Shown here: positions 8,401 to 16,392 of the stretch, one piece after another | How positions within the stretch are numbered: position 1 is the first letter of the stretch | Layout of the letters: each line of letters starts with the position of its first letter | Assembly: GCA_947629375.1 (NCBI GenBank) | Contig: CANRDN010000014.1 | Coordinates: 1-46,136, forward strand | Source: an uncultured Bacilli bacterium | GTDB lineage: Bacteria; Bacillota_I; Bacilli_A; RF39; UBA660 | Direction: 5' to 3' | Length of the DNA stretch: 46,136 nt | Notes under the pieces: generated by a model | What the model was told of the DNA's origin: nothing | Databases searched by the model: none | What the model saw: the letters and a program-made list of their open reading frames with translations, nothing else | Made by a program: the position numbers and the translations under genes

Positions 8401-8958
8401 GAAGAAGCAAAAAAACTACAAAAAGAAGATGAACATGTTAAATTATTAATGGGAGCAGAAGAACAAGCTAAACTTCTATCAGGAAAGGATTACTTGTTTG
8501 AAATAGTTCAAAATAAAGAAGAGGAAGAGAAGAAATCTCCAGATATAGAAGAAATGTGTGATGCCTTTGAAGTTGTAGAATCATATGCTAGTGCAGAACA
8601 ACCTACATCTGTTAAGATATTCTTCGATAGAGATAATCCAGGTAATGCAGAAGTGATAGTATCCAATGGTATAAATGGAGATGAAACTGTAATGTATCAA
8701 AGAACATTCAGTGAGGAAAGACTTATAGATGAAGTTATTCCAGTTATCTGTCAATTATATGCTAAAAATAATGATGTAACTTACAATGAAGCTTTCGATG
8801 TACCAAATACATCTAAAGGTGGACTTGTAGTAGTAGGAACAGATGAAAAAACATTCCAAATATCTAATGCTCCAAAGAAGATTGTTAAAATTTGCAAATC
8901 TACATTGGACGAAGAGTTAAAAAAAGAAAGAGAAAAAGAAACAAAAAAATCAATGTAA
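5467..8958 (+). CDS. Large repeat protein A: three end-type modules plus a 12 x 20-residue helical repeat
   Basis: A 1163-residue protein with no signal peptide or membrane segment, so probably cytoplasmic. Three related alpha/beta modules of about 115-130 residues lie at about 1-125, 358-490 and 1026-1150. They share a hydrophobic strand pair, a short turn, then an F...ILPxIL-type helix (FDRIILPQIL in the first). Residues 775-1014 are twelve exact 20-residue helical repeats of the form xSAKEEAxx(L/I)QxENEHxELI. The N-terminal module resembles that of protein B (start 13111), so the two are paralogs. The start is ATG 5467, 6 bases after AGGTGGAG, rather than GTG 5455. It appears to lead an operon with the membrane gene, galE and the zinc-ribbon gene. 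I do not recognise the family; a scaffold or filament role is speculation. Confidence 0.8.
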   Translation: MNTSIDIKKFFELIDLYKYASVKGERVEIIVTPYEENGKWDDSKRVITIGLQDGISRDRDSFIIDNVEDFDRIILPQILAYYSVDDALGNWDVTVPEVEGTTAKGVAETVSGNLVYLESLDSTIYDRLTTDKKNVEEKTTYNKSPLTDEEKIWDEVILYAKRRRVTDDFYNGWTLTEEDKKSINDFILKVIETEKSVSISNDRKNREKNEKIFEELLKDKEKLESLGLNEELINKLAGYENAAKRLGAIAGNEKRVRRRLDLDNPEIQAKIKFATEELDRVDYFNLRNASVTQFENGMFSSSQPKAVTELKEIYANDKNLSAEQKEMYQRFSDEILGYLEKKAKKNRKVVKTEVETPNVVFKKLDDVIVDSYDELKDAINLVRFGKLDTENYEIIVERDLKETNKRSVRISLTNGNTRGDRFNFLFTDGIKFDQEFTKILKEIRKTDPNFLTTINTVNLPEYGDIVTILHESQGGNEVLIKNALNGLSASLTAEVIKDDKEPPNHHPTDVPLISQEKERKKEPPKDDMITKLMRLQQEINEEAARVDELFRKEIKETRLDTTVDFELLHEYVKKYKITNTTGELKIIDRKTNEEYNPKSNAEKRNIEFAIYWSVMAGLDESKDDVVVGEKYAFNAENKKLFNIMNVQIQESIKKGIEVDFESLREQFRTSGVNRASEIYDRLFKNQFYNEYVLKYYNRALGYEGFDLEDKEYIENIRAPKENIINKFELDEDTKRDVEIQAAEIAESQRREMLVAKTYQLTKKLLEERKKKEYEESAREEATRIVKENEHNELIESAKDQAEMLQRAQELDDIRNSAKEEAKEIIKRNERAELVEGAKDQAEKLQRAQELDNIRSSAKEEAKRLQKENEHIELIEGAKEEARRIEEKAEKEEILSAAKDQARMIQDQNEHEEIIESAKEEAERLAKEAMYRELFDAAEEEARRIQRENEHAELAEGAKDQARMIQDQNEHEEIVESAKEEAKKLQKEDEHVKLLMGAEEQAKLLSGKDYLFEIVQNKEEEEKKSPDIEEMCDAFEVVESYASAEQPTSVKIFFDRDNPGNAEVIVSNGINGDETVMYQRTFSEERLIDEVIPVICQLYAKNNDVTYNEAFDVPNTSKGGLVVVGTDEKTFQISNAPKKIVKICKSTLDEELKKEREKETKKSM
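7789..8508 (+). repeat. Twelve tandem 60-base (20-residue) coding repeats
   Basis: The twelve units are all exactly 20 residues, without gaps. Most begin with a (S/G)AK(E/D)(E/Q)A core, and EEA-type and DQA-type units largely alternate, giving a rough 40-residue super-repeat. Forty residues over 11 helical turns is 3.64 per turn, which suits a nearly straight coil rather than a plain heptad (inference). Confidence 0.9.
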
Positions 8959-8976
8959 AATGATGGAGAAGATTAA

Positions 8977-9777
8977 ATGAAACTAGATAAACCTATAATT
9001 TCAATTTTAATTGTTATTGTATTAGTGTTAGATTTAATCTTCTTTTCTTTTACTCAAATATGTAAGAATATAGAGAAAAAAGAACAAATAGAATCACTTG
9101 TTGATAAATTTGATATCCAAAAATATATTGTTGAAAATGAAAGAATAAAAGAAAGCATCAATAACTATAAATATCCAAAAGAAATATTTAATTATTTAGA
9201 TGAATCAAATATAAAAATAATAAAAGAAAAATTTGTAACTAATTTATTAGAAGAAAAGAATGAATTGCTTTTAGAAGAAGATGTAACTTATTTAATAAAG
9301 AATTCTATATATGAATATGAAAATAGAACGCACGAAGATGCCTTGGTATTCTCAGAAGAAGATATTACTTTTTTGTCGAAAAAACTAGTTACTGATTCAA
9401 GTGAGATAGTAAATGTTTTCAATTTCTTTAAAATATTTACCAACAGTTTTATCGTTTTAATTTCATTTTCTTTGGCAGTATTACTGTTTGTAACTTTAAT
9501 TATTCTCGAAAAAAGAAATGGTTTATTATTAACATCGATTATACTTTTTGGTTACACTTGTTTCTTATTTTATTTAGATTCTTATTTTATAAGAAGAGTT
9601 ATACTTAATAATCAAAGTTTAAAATATTTTAATAACGTTGAGAAAATGACTTGTGGATTAGATATTTTTTATATTATTTGTTTTATTTTGAGTTTTGTAT
9701 TATTATTAATATATATAATTAAATACATTAGAAAAGCTATAAGGGAAATAAGATTAAATTCTTATAATTGGAGGTAA
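8977..9777 (+). CDS. Membrane protein, 266 aa, unknown family
   Basis: One membrane helix lies near the N-terminus (about residues 8-29). It is followed by a charged helical region of about 115 residues, then three membrane helices (about 150-172, 178-198 and 228-252) and a short basic tail. The loop between the first and second helices is rich in Glu and Lys and may lie outside the cell. It starts 18 bases after gene A behind GGAGAAG and ends one base before galE, so it is an operon member. No known family is recognised; a membrane partner for protein A is only a guess from position. Confidence 0.7.
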   Translation: MKLDKPIISILIVIVLVLDLIFFSFTQICKNIEKKEQIESLVDKFDIQKYIVENERIKESINNYKYPKEIFNYLDESNIKIIKEKFVTNLLEEKNELLLEEDVTYLIKNSIYEYENRTHEDALVFSEEDITFLSKKLVTDSSEIVNVFNFFKIFTNSFIVLISFSLAVLLFVTLIILEKRNGLLLTSIILFGYTCFLFYLDSYFIRRVILNNQSLKYFNNVEKMTCGLDIFYIICFILSFVLLLIYIIKYIRKAIREIRLNSYNWR

Positions 9778-9778
9778 A

Positions 9779-10777
9779 ATGAAAATACTTGTTACTGGTG
9801 GCTGTGGTTATATAGGAAGCCACACTTGCGTAGAACTATTAGATGCAGGTTATGAAGTTGTAATTGTCGATAATTTATCTAATTCGAAAAAAGATGTTGT
9901 TAAAAAAATTGAAAAGATTACAGGTAAAGAAGTTACTTTTTATGAAAAGGATGTCTGTGATAAAAAAGCTTTAGAAAAGATTTTTGAAGAACAAAAAATA
10001 GATGCAGTTATCCATTTTGCTGGATTTAAAGCAGTTGGTGAGAGTGTTAACAAACCTCTTATGTATTATCGAAACAATTTAGATTCCACACTTACTTTAC
10101 TTGAAGTTATGTCTAAACATAATTGTAAAAAAATTGTTTTCTCATCAAGTGCTACTGTCTATGGTAATCCCGAAAAATTACCTATAACAGAAGATTTCCC
10201 ACTTCACACTACTAATCCTTATGGGTCAACTAAATTGATGATTGAAATGATTTTAAATGATTTGTATATATCTGATAAAGATTGGAGTATTGCTATTTTA
10301 AGATACTTTAATCCAATTGGGGCTCATAAGAGTGGATTGATTGGGGAAAATCCTAATGGAATACCTAATAACTTGATGCCTTATATCGTTAAAGTTGCCA
10401 ATAAAGAATTAAAAGAGTTAAGTATTTTTGGTAACGATTACAATACAAAAGATGGAACTGGTGTAAGAGATTATATCCACGTTGTCGATCTTGCTAAAGG
10501 CCATATAAAAGCAATCGAGAAAGTAATCAAGGACAAGGGAGTAGACACTTATAACTTAGGAACCGGAAATGGTTATAGTGTTCTAGAAATTGTCAATACT
10601 TTCAAAAAAGTTAATGGAGTAGATGTTCCTTACAAAATTGTCGAAAGACGAAAAGGGGATATCGATGCTTGTTATGCTTCAACAGAAAAAGCAAATAGAT
10701 TATTAAATTGGAAAGCAGAACTTGAAATAGATGAAATGTGTAAAGATTCATATAATTTTGTAAAACATAATAAATAG
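9779..10777 (+). CDS. galE: UDP-glucose 4-epimerase
   Basis: A 332-residue extended short-chain dehydrogenase that interconverts UDP-glucose and UDP-galactose. The NAD-binding motif TGGCGYIGSH is at about residues 6-15. The catalytic set is present: Ser in SSSATVYG (about 122-129), Tyr148 and Lys152 (YGSTK). Downstream family features include RYFNPIGAH and GTGVRDYIHV. GGAGG precedes ATG 9779, one base after the previous stop. UDP-galactose would feed wall, teichoic acid or glycolipid sugars, which fits the glycosyltransferase nearby. Confidence 0.95.
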   Translation: MKILVTGGCGYIGSHTCVELLDAGYEVVIVDNLSNSKKDVVKKIEKITGKEVTFYEKDVCDKKALEKIFEEQKIDAVIHFAGFKAVGESVNKPLMYYRNNLDSTLTLLEVMSKHNCKKIVFSSSATVYGNPEKLPITEDFPLHTTNPYGSTKLMIEMILNDLYISDKDWSIAILRYFNPIGAHKSGLIGENPNGIPNNLMPYIVKVANKELKELSIFGNDYNTKDGTGVRDYIHVVDLAKGHIKAIEKVIKDKGVDTYNLGTGNGYSVLEIVNTFKKVNGVDVPYKIVERRKGDIDACYASTEKANRLLNWKAELEIDEMCKDSYNFVKHNK

Positions 10778-10786
10778 GAGGTTACT

Positions 10787-11095
10787 ATGAGAATATGTTC
10801 AACTTGTGGCGAGCGTAACGAAGACTGGATGAACATTTGTCAAAGATGTGGAAGGTCAATTGTAAATGCTGATGTTGACCACTCTTATGATAATTATAAT
10901 TACAACTATAACAATAACAATAACAATACAAATAATTCTTATAACAACAATTATAATGATTACACAGGACAAAATAGTTATGGTAATAACAATCAAGTAA
11001 CTGAAAAAAAGAAAATAGCAAATTTAGATTTAAAAATAGTTTTAGTAATACTGATAATTATCTTAATATGTCTTTTAGTTTATGCTTTTATTTAA
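10787..11095 (+). CDS. Zinc-ribbon protein with Asn/Tyr-rich linker and C-terminal membrane anchor
   Basis: A 102-residue protein with an N-terminal zinc ribbon (CSTCGERN then CQRCGR, two CxxC pairs within the first 21 residues). A low-complexity Asn/Tyr linker follows (about 35-68), and a single membrane helix ends the protein (about 80-102). The layout predicts a tail-anchored protein with its zinc ribbon in the cytoplasm. It starts 9 bases after galE behind AGGAGG. Such short zinc-ribbon membrane proteins are common in Firmicutes, usually without known function. Confidence 0.75.
   Translation: MRICSTCGERNEDWMNICQRCGRSIVNADVDHSYDNYNYNYNNNNNNTNNSYNNNYNDYTGQNSYGNNNQVTEKKKIANLDLKIVLVILIIILICLLVYAFI
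10889..10970 (+). repeat. AAC/AAT-type triplet-rich tract
   Basis: Near-repetitive AAT, TAT and AAC triplets encode the Asn/Tyr linker. Slippage in steps of three would change linker length without breaking the frame. Confidence 0.6.
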
Positions 11096-11106
11096 CTTGG
11101 TGAATT

Positions 11107-11150
11107 AAAAATCTTCTTTCTTATCTTAATAAAAGAGAAAGGAGATTTTT
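11107..11150 (+). promoter_or_regulatory. Hairpin covering the sigG ribosome binding site
   Basis: Bases 11107-11122 pair with 11135-11150 (16 pairs, two of them G-U) around a 12-base loop. The whole Shine-Dalgarno AAAGGAG (11138-11144) lies in the 3' arm, and the TTG start is 3 bases beyond the stem. The T-run at its end also makes it look like a terminator for the galE operon. It could do both jobs: end the upstream transcript and restrict sigG translation. Confidence 0.75.
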
Positions 11151-11153
11151 TTA

Positions 11154-11927
11154 TTGTCACGTCATAAAGTAGATATAGTTGGCGTGAATACATCAAATAT
11201 CAAAGTATTAACAAGTGAAGAAATGATGAGTTTATTTGAAAGATTAAGAAACAATGATTTAAAAGCAAGAGATGAACTGGTAAATGGTAATTTAAAACTT
11301 GTTTTATCTATTCTTAAGTCATTCTCTCAAGTAAATGAAAATAAAGACGATTTGTTTCAAATTGGTTGTGTTGGGTTACTGAAAGCCATCGATAATTTTG
11401 ATCCTAACTATGGAGTTAAGTTTTCCACCTATTGTGTCCCAATGATTCTAGGGGAAATAAGGAGATATGTAAGGGATAATTCAAGTCTCAGAGTAAGCAG
11501 GTCACTTAAAGATTTAGCATACCGTACTAATAAAGCTAAAGAAGAGTTATCTATTACTTTAGGAAGAATGCCTACAAATGAAGAACTAGCTAAAGCTCTT
11601 GGAGTAAGCGAATTTGAAATAGTAGAAGCGATGGAAGCTAAAAAAGAACCTATAAGTATCTTTGAACCGATATATAACGATGGAGGAGACACAATCTATT
11701 TGTGCGATCAAATTGAAGATAAAAAACAAAAGGTCGATATAGAAACTAAATTATCTTTAGAAGATGCCATTAAAGATTTAGATGAAAGAGAAAGATACAT
11801 TCTAGATCAAAGATTTATAATAGGGAAAACGCAAGTTGAACTCTCGGAAGAACTAGGTATCAGTCAAGCTCAAATATCTAGAATAGAAAAAAAGAGTATA
11901 AATTCGTTAAAGAAAAAAATTGGGTAA
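11154..11927 (+). CDS. sigG: RNA polymerase sporulation sigma factor SigG
   Basis: A 257-residue sigma-70 family protein that drives late forespore genes in spore formers. The N-terminus (MSRHKVDIVGVNTS) matches the characteristic SigG start. Region 2 is clear (LVNGNLKLVLS, DDLFQIGCVGLLKAIDNFD, FSTYCVPMILGEIRR). Region 3 has SRSLKDLAY, and FEPIYNDGGD is typical of SigG. Region 4 carries the helix-turn-helix KTQVELSEELGISQAQISR. The start is TTG 11154, 9 bases after AAAGGAG, and both elements are tied up by the hairpin. It does not follow sigE, unlike the usual Bacillus arrangement. SigF is the main alternative, but the N-terminus favours SigG. Confidence 0.9.
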   Translation: MSRHKVDIVGVNTSNIKVLTSEEMMSLFERLRNNDLKARDELVNGNLKLVLSILKSFSQVNENKDDLFQIGCVGLLKAIDNFDPNYGVKFSTYCVPMILGEIRRYVRDNSSLRVSRSLKDLAYRTNKAKEELSITLGRMPTNEELAKALGVSEFEIVEAMEAKKEPISIFEPIYNDGGDTIYLCDQIEDKKQKVDIETKLSLEDAIKDLDERERYILDQRFIIGKTQVELSEELGISQAQISRIEKKSINSLKKKIG

Positions 11928-11941
11928 AGTATAGACCTTTG

Positions 11942-11950
11942 TGATATACT
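11942..11950 (+). promoter_or_regulatory. Extended -10 promoter before the glycosyltransferase
   Basis: TGA-TATACT forms an extended -10 box with no clear -35. An AGGAGG follows at 11958-11963. Confidence 0.4.
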
Positions 11951-11997
11951 TGTATTAGGAGGAATAATTAAATTTTTATTTGATTATTAAAAAACTT

Positions 11998-13005
11998 ATG
12001 AAGGTATTACTTTACACTGAAATGGAAAAGAAAGTTAGAAAAAGTGGTCTTGGGAAAGCTATTGAACACCAAAAGACAGCTTTAAGAAACGAAGGTATCG
12101 AATACACGACTAATCCTAAAGATGACTATGATATTCTACATATTAATACTTATTTTCCAAAGTCTTATATGCTTGCTAAAAAGGCTAAAAAGAAAGGCAA
12201 AAAAGTTGTTTACCACGCTCACTCTACAGAAGAAGATTATAAAGACGGATTTATTTTTGCAAAACAGACATCTAAAGCTTTTAAAAAATGGTTAATAAAA
12301 TGTTATAGCCTTGGGGATGTTATTGTAACTCCAACTCCATATTCTAAAAGACTATTAGAAGGATACAAAGGATTAGAAAATAAAAAGATATATGCTATTT
12401 CTAATGGTATCGAGATGGAATTCTTTAAAAGAGATAAAAAAGCTGGAGAAAAGTTTAGAAAAGATTATGGTTATACCAAGAAAGATAAAGTAATTATTGG
12501 TATAGGACTTTATATTAAAAGAAAAGGAATAATCGATTTTGTCGAACTTGCTAAAAGACTTCCCGAATATAAGTTTATTTGGTTTGGCTTCAGTTCTCTT
12601 GCTGCAGCAACAAAGCCTGTAAGAGATGCAGTTAACACGAAACTTCCTAATTTAACTTGGGCAGGATATGTCGAGCAGGATGTTATTAAAGCAGCAATGA
12701 GTGGAGCAGATCTATATTTGTTCCCAACTTTAGAAGAGACAGAAGGTATTCCTATAATTGAAGCTTGTGCTTGTAAAACAAATGCTATAATTCGTGATAT
12801 TCCAATATTTGAAGGATGGCTTGAAGATGGCAAAAATGTTTACAAAGCCAAAGACGTCGATGAATTTGAAAAGAAAATAAAAGATTTCTTCGATGGAAAA
12901 CTACCATCTTTAGTTGATGAAGCTTACAAAGTAGCAATCGATAGAGATATAAAGACTGTTGGAAAACAACTAAAAAAAGTCTATGAAGAAGTATTAAAAA
13001 TGTAA
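11998..13005 (+). CDS. GT4-family glycosyltransferase (glycolipid type)
   Basis: A 335-residue glycosyltransferase with GT-B features: an N-terminal MKVLLYTE strand, HAHSTEEDYKD, a donor-domain start VIIGIGLYIKRKG, and the donor motif LFPTLEETEGIPIIEACA with its ExxExxG-like acidic pair. It resembles 1,2-diacylglycerol glucosyltransferases, which build membrane glycolipids, though the acceptor cannot be read from sequence. The start is uncertain. ATG 11998 gives the usual N-terminus but lies 34 bases after AGGAGG, while TTG 11980 is 16 bases away and adds six residues. A weak fold in the A/T-rich leader might bring the ribosome site closer. The gene ends in its own terminator. Confidence 0.85.
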   Translation: MKVLLYTEMEKKVRKSGLGKAIEHQKTALRNEGIEYTTNPKDDYDILHINTYFPKSYMLAKKAKKKGKKVVYHAHSTEEDYKDGFIFAKQTSKAFKKWLIKCYSLGDVIVTPTPYSKRLLEGYKGLENKKIYAISNGIEMEFFKRDKKAGEKFRKDYGYTKKDKVIIGIGLYIKRKGIIDFVELAKRLPEYKFIWFGFSSLAAATKPVRDAVNTKLPNLTWAGYVEQDVIKAAMSGADLYLFPTLEETEGIPIIEACACKTNAIIRDIPIFEGWLEDGKNVYKAKDVDEFEKKIKDFFDGKLPSLVDEAYKVAIDRDIKTVGKQLKKVYEEVLKM

Positions 13006-13027
13006 GACCTTAATGGTCTTTTTTTCT
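13004..13027 (+). terminator. Terminator after the glycosyltransferase
   Basis: AAGACC (13004-13009) pairs with GGTCTT (13015-13020), followed by a long T-run. The stem overlaps the stop codon. Confidence 0.85.
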
Positions 13028-13110
13028 TGATGTTTTTTTAAAATTAATGTTTATTATTTCAAATAAGTGTGCTACAATTATTATGATAGAATAATAAGGT
13101 GGTGTCCATT

Positions 13111-15204
13111 ATGTTAGAAAATTTACTCAAAGAGTATGATTTACTTCATAGTAGTATTATTAATGGTGGTAAAGTACAATTTAATATTAATTATTTATTG
13201 GATTCTAAAGTTTACATTTCTTTAGTAGGACTTTTGAATGGAGAAGAGAAAAAAGCTTCATATGATTTCCAAAATGATGAAGAATTTAAATTTTTTGTAC
13301 TTCCTAAAATATTACAAAGATTCTTATCTAAAAACTTAGATTTAAAAGTAAGAAAAATTATGGGGACATCATCAAGTGGAACGATGATTTTAGAGTCACA
13401 ATCATCTAAAGACAAACTTGTAATTAGAAATTGCACAACGGATGTTATGGACTTAGCTGATAAATTAAACCAAACATTTAAAAGTGTAAGTGATTTAGAA
13501 ACAAACGATAATAAAAAGATAATATTAGATGAAGGAATTGACTTACAACTTCAAACTTATATGAAATATAATATTATTTTTGATTATGCAACATATAAGA
13601 ATGATTTCTTTAGCAGTTTGGAAAACGACGAAGAAACGAATAAAGAACAAATGTTAATTTTAAATATTGCAAGGTATGCTACTACATTTAAACATGAAAC
13701 TCCTGTATGGCAAGAAATAATAGAAAGTTATAAGGACAATGAGAAAGTATCTGAAATCTGTAATCAATTTAAAAGTGCAACAAATGATGATGAATCAATG
13801 TACACTAAAGCACTAATACTTGCAGAATATGAAAAAGATAATGATTTATTAATTCATAATAGTAATGAAGAAGTAGACTTAGCATTACAAGCCTGTGAGC
13901 TTTCTATAAATCTTTATAATGACAGTTATCCAGTTTACTGGAGAGATAAAGAAAGATACTATTCTGGAGCTTTTGATACAAAGCATCAAACTATGTGTCT
14001 TGAATTCTATGTTTCTCGTGATTTAAGAAAAAAAGATTTAAAAAGTATTGAAGTAGCTAATAGAATTACTCGTAATAAAAATATCGTTGGAAAATTAAAA
14101 AAGATAAAAAAAGATAAAGCATCATTTAAAGAAATAATTAATAATCCATTAGATAAAGAAGAAATAAAAGACTATCAAATAATTCTTGATATCGACAAAG
14201 ATAAACTTTTAAGAGATGCAGAAGAACAAGCTAAAGAATTACTTGAAGTAGAAAAAGAAAGAAATCAACTAAAGAAAGATGCTGAAGATTTTGCTAGAAT
14301 TATTTTAGAAAAAGAACAAGAACAAAAAGAAATTTCAAAAGCAGCAGAGGAACAAGCAAAAGAATTGTTTGAAGCTTTACAAGAAAGAAATAAGTTAAAG
14401 AAGGATGCTGAAGATTTTGCTAAAATAATAATGGAAAGAGAACAAGAGCAAGAAAACCTTATTAAAGCAGCTGAAGAACAAGCTTTAAAAATATTTAAAT
14501 TAGAACAAGAAAATAAAGAACTTAAAAAACTTGCTGAACTAAATGCTCAATTTATCTTTGATAGAGATCAAAAGTTACTAGAAGAAGAATCTTTAAGAGA
14601 TTATATGGAAACAATTCCTGTTAAAGCTCAAGATATTGATAAGTTAAATAGTTTATTAAGTTTATTAACAGAAATAAAAGAGTTAGATTTTGCAATTAAT
14701 CATCCTACAACGATGCAAGATATAATGTTCTTAGAAGAAAGAATACTTACTTATTTATCAACTCATAAGAACATAGTTACAGAAGAAGATAAAATAGTAC
14801 CAATTGAAAAAGAAGAAATGCTTGAGACTAAACCAGTTGTAGAATTATTAGCAATGATAAGAAATGCTTATCTATCTAGTCATGTATTTGAAAAAGATGG
14901 AAGACATACACTAATAAACTTTAATCCAGTAGATGAGGATACATTTAGAGTATCTCTATATTCAATTAAAGATGATAGTGAAGATGTACTAATGGATGCT
15001 TTCTTTGAAGAATATCAATTAACTGATGAAGTTTTAGAAGAAATTTGCAATATATTCAAAACAGATACTGCTATAGTAGCAAGTAAAACAGATAATATTC
15101 CACCAGATAAAGCAGACTACTTAGTAATAGACAATATGGATAATGCTTTAAGATTTTGTGAATGTTCAAAAGACTTAATAGAAAGAGTAAAGAAATACTT
15201 ATAG
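13111..15204 (+). CDS. Repeat protein B: two end modules around a 6 x 21-residue coiled coil
   Basis: A 697-residue paralog of protein A with no signal or membrane segment. The N-terminal module (about 1-125) has strands, a turn at LLNGEEK and the helix FFVLPKIL, matching FDRIILPQIL of A. A helical region follows, then six exact 21-residue repeats at residues 369-494, alternating xAEEQAKEL and xAEDFA(R/K)II types. A related module of about 120 residues closes the protein (about 576-697). Twenty-one residues is three heptads, so this segment should form a classical left-handed coiled coil, unlike the 20-residue repeats of A. The start is ATG 13111, 6 bases after AAGGTGGTG, rather than GTG 13099. 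It stands alone; TACAAT at 13073 may be its -10 box. Function unknown. Confidence 0.8.
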   Translation: MLENLLKEYDLLHSSIINGGKVQFNINYLLDSKVYISLVGLLNGEEKKASYDFQNDEEFKFFVLPKILQRFLSKNLDLKVRKIMGTSSSGTMILESQSSKDKLVIRNCTTDVMDLADKLNQTFKSVSDLETNDNKKIILDEGIDLQLQTYMKYNIIFDYATYKNDFFSSLENDEETNKEQMLILNIARYATTFKHETPVWQEIIESYKDNEKVSEICNQFKSATNDDESMYTKALILAEYEKDNDLLIHNSNEEVDLALQACELSINLYNDSYPVYWRDKERYYSGAFDTKHQTMCLEFYVSRDLRKKDLKSIEVANRITRNKNIVGKLKKIKKDKASFKEIINNPLDKEEIKDYQIILDIDKDKLLRDAEEQAKELLEVEKERNQLKKDAEDFARIILEKEQEQKEISKAAEEQAKELFEALQERNKLKKDAEDFAKIIMEREQEQENLIKAAEEQALKIFKLEQENKELKKLAELNAQFIFDRDQKLLEEESLRDYMETIPVKAQDIDKLNSLLSLLTEIKELDFAINHPTTMQDIMFLEERILTYLSTHKNIVTEEDKIVPIEKEEMLETKPVVELLAMIRNAYLSSHVFEKDGRHTLINFNPVDEDTFRVSLYSIKDDSEDVLMDAFFEEYQLTDEVLEEICNIFKTDTAIVASKTDNIPPDKADYLVIDNMDNALRFCECSKDLIERVKKYL
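14215..14592 (+). repeat. Six tandem 63-base (21-residue) coding repeats
   Basis: Six gap-free 21-residue units begin (D/A/L)AE(E/D/L). Units 1 and 3 are near copies, as are 2 and 4, so the segment probably grew by duplication of a 42-residue pair. Confidence 0.9.
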
Positions 15205-15224
15205 GCTATTAAGCCTTTTTTTCT
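15203..15224. terminator. Shared terminator between convergent genes
   Basis: AGGCT (15203-15207) pairs with AGCCT (15212-15216), followed by T on the plus strand and flanked by A/T tracts that serve the minus strand. The stop codons of both genes lie inside it. Confidence 0.65.
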
Positions 15225-16312
15225 TTTAAAATAGATTCAACTATTCCAATTAAGATTAAAAAGCAAAGAACACTAGAACCACCATAGCTAATTAAAGGAA
15301 GAGTAATACCAGTGATTGGAAGTAAACCCATAGTCATTGCAATATTTTGAACTTGTTGATAGAAGAATAAAGAAAAAATTCCAAAAAGAGTATATTTATT
15401 CTGTTTATTAACAAGTTTTTTAGTTATCTTTAATAGATATAAATCAAAAGAGAATAAAATTATAAGTAAAACAATACTTCCAACTAATCCATAAGTAGAC
15501 GAGTAAGATGTAAATATAAAATCAGTCCCAGCTTCTGGATAATAAATAGGTATTTCACTGTGACCAGTTAGTCCACTAGAGCCAATAGCAATCAAAGAAT
15601 TGTTAAGTTGCATTCCCGATTTACTTCCCCAATCTAGAATTCTTTCGATACGATAGAAAAAACTAGTTCCAAAAATACTTATAAACTTTGTTTGATCAAA
15701 ATAAAATAAGTATAAAAAGAAAATAATTCCTAAAAATAAAACAGCAAAAAATAAATAAAACCACCTTTTATCTATACCAGAAATATAAAGCATCGAAAAA
15801 GTAATAACAAAATAACAGATAACCGCACCGGTATCAGGTTCTAAAAATGTTAAAATACTAGGAACAATTAAAATAAAGAGAAGAGTTAAAATAAGTTTAA
15901 ATTCTTCTTTTTTCTTTAGAGTAGATTTATTCTTATAAAACTTGTAGATTACATAAGAATTTAAAAGGATAAGACTTATCTTCATAAGTTCACTAGGTTG
16001 CAAATTAACATTGAAAATAGAATACCAAGCCTTAGAGCTATTTATTTCTTTGCCAAAAAGAAAAAGACCAGCAAGGAATATATTGTTTAATAAATAAAGA
16101 TAAAGAGAAATGTTATAAAACTTTTTAATTTTTATTCTTCTTATAAAAAGAATAAAGATAAACCCGACTAAGAACCAGATAACTTGTTTAAAATATAAAT
16201 TTCCAAGAGTACTTGACAAGTAAAGAGAAGCTTTAGAAATAGAGATAAAACTTATAATTAAAAAGATTAATATATAGAAATTTAAAATATTGTTCTTAAT
16301 AAAAGTTTTCAT
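15209..16312 (-). CDS. SEDS-family peptidoglycan polymerase (RodA/FtsW/SpoVE type)
   Basis: A 367-residue protein with about ten membrane helices, of the family that polymerises lipid II into glycan strands with a partner class B penicillin-binding protein. Family marks are clear: SKAWY, NLQPSELMKI, EPDTGAV, QLNNSLIAIGSSG, PEAGTDFIF and the C-terminal GITLPLISYGGSS. PEAGTDFIF and the sequence around it look more RodA-like than FtsW-like. With a sigma-G gene and coat genes nearby, a SpoVE-like role in cortex synthesis is possible but not shown. AAGGGTGAT precedes the start on the minus strand. The gene lies between divergent (Sm-like) and convergent (B) neighbours, so it is transcribed alone. 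Confidence 0.88.
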   Translation of the reverse strand: MKTFIKNNILNFYILIFLIISFISISKASLYLSSTLGNLYFKQVIWFLVGFIFILFIRRIKIKKFYNISLYLYLLNNIFLAGLFLFGKEINSSKAWYSIFNVNLQPSELMKISLILLNSYVIYKFYKNKSTLKKKEEFKLILTLLFILIVPSILTFLEPDTGAVICYFVITFSMLYISGIDKRWFYLFFAVLFLGIIFFLYLFYFDQTKFISIFGTSFFYRIERILDWGSKSGMQLNNSLIAIGSSGLTGHSEIPIYYPEAGTDFIFTSYSSTYGLVGSIVLLIILFSFDLYLLKITKKLVNKQNKYTLFGIFSLFFYQQVQNIAMTMGLLPITGITLPLISYGGSSVLCFLILIGIVESILKEKKA

Positions 16313-16392
16313 TAAATCACCCTTATTATTATGTGAATTTTAGTAAATATTATTTTATAAACACATAAGATAGAGTAGGAAGTGATGATTTT

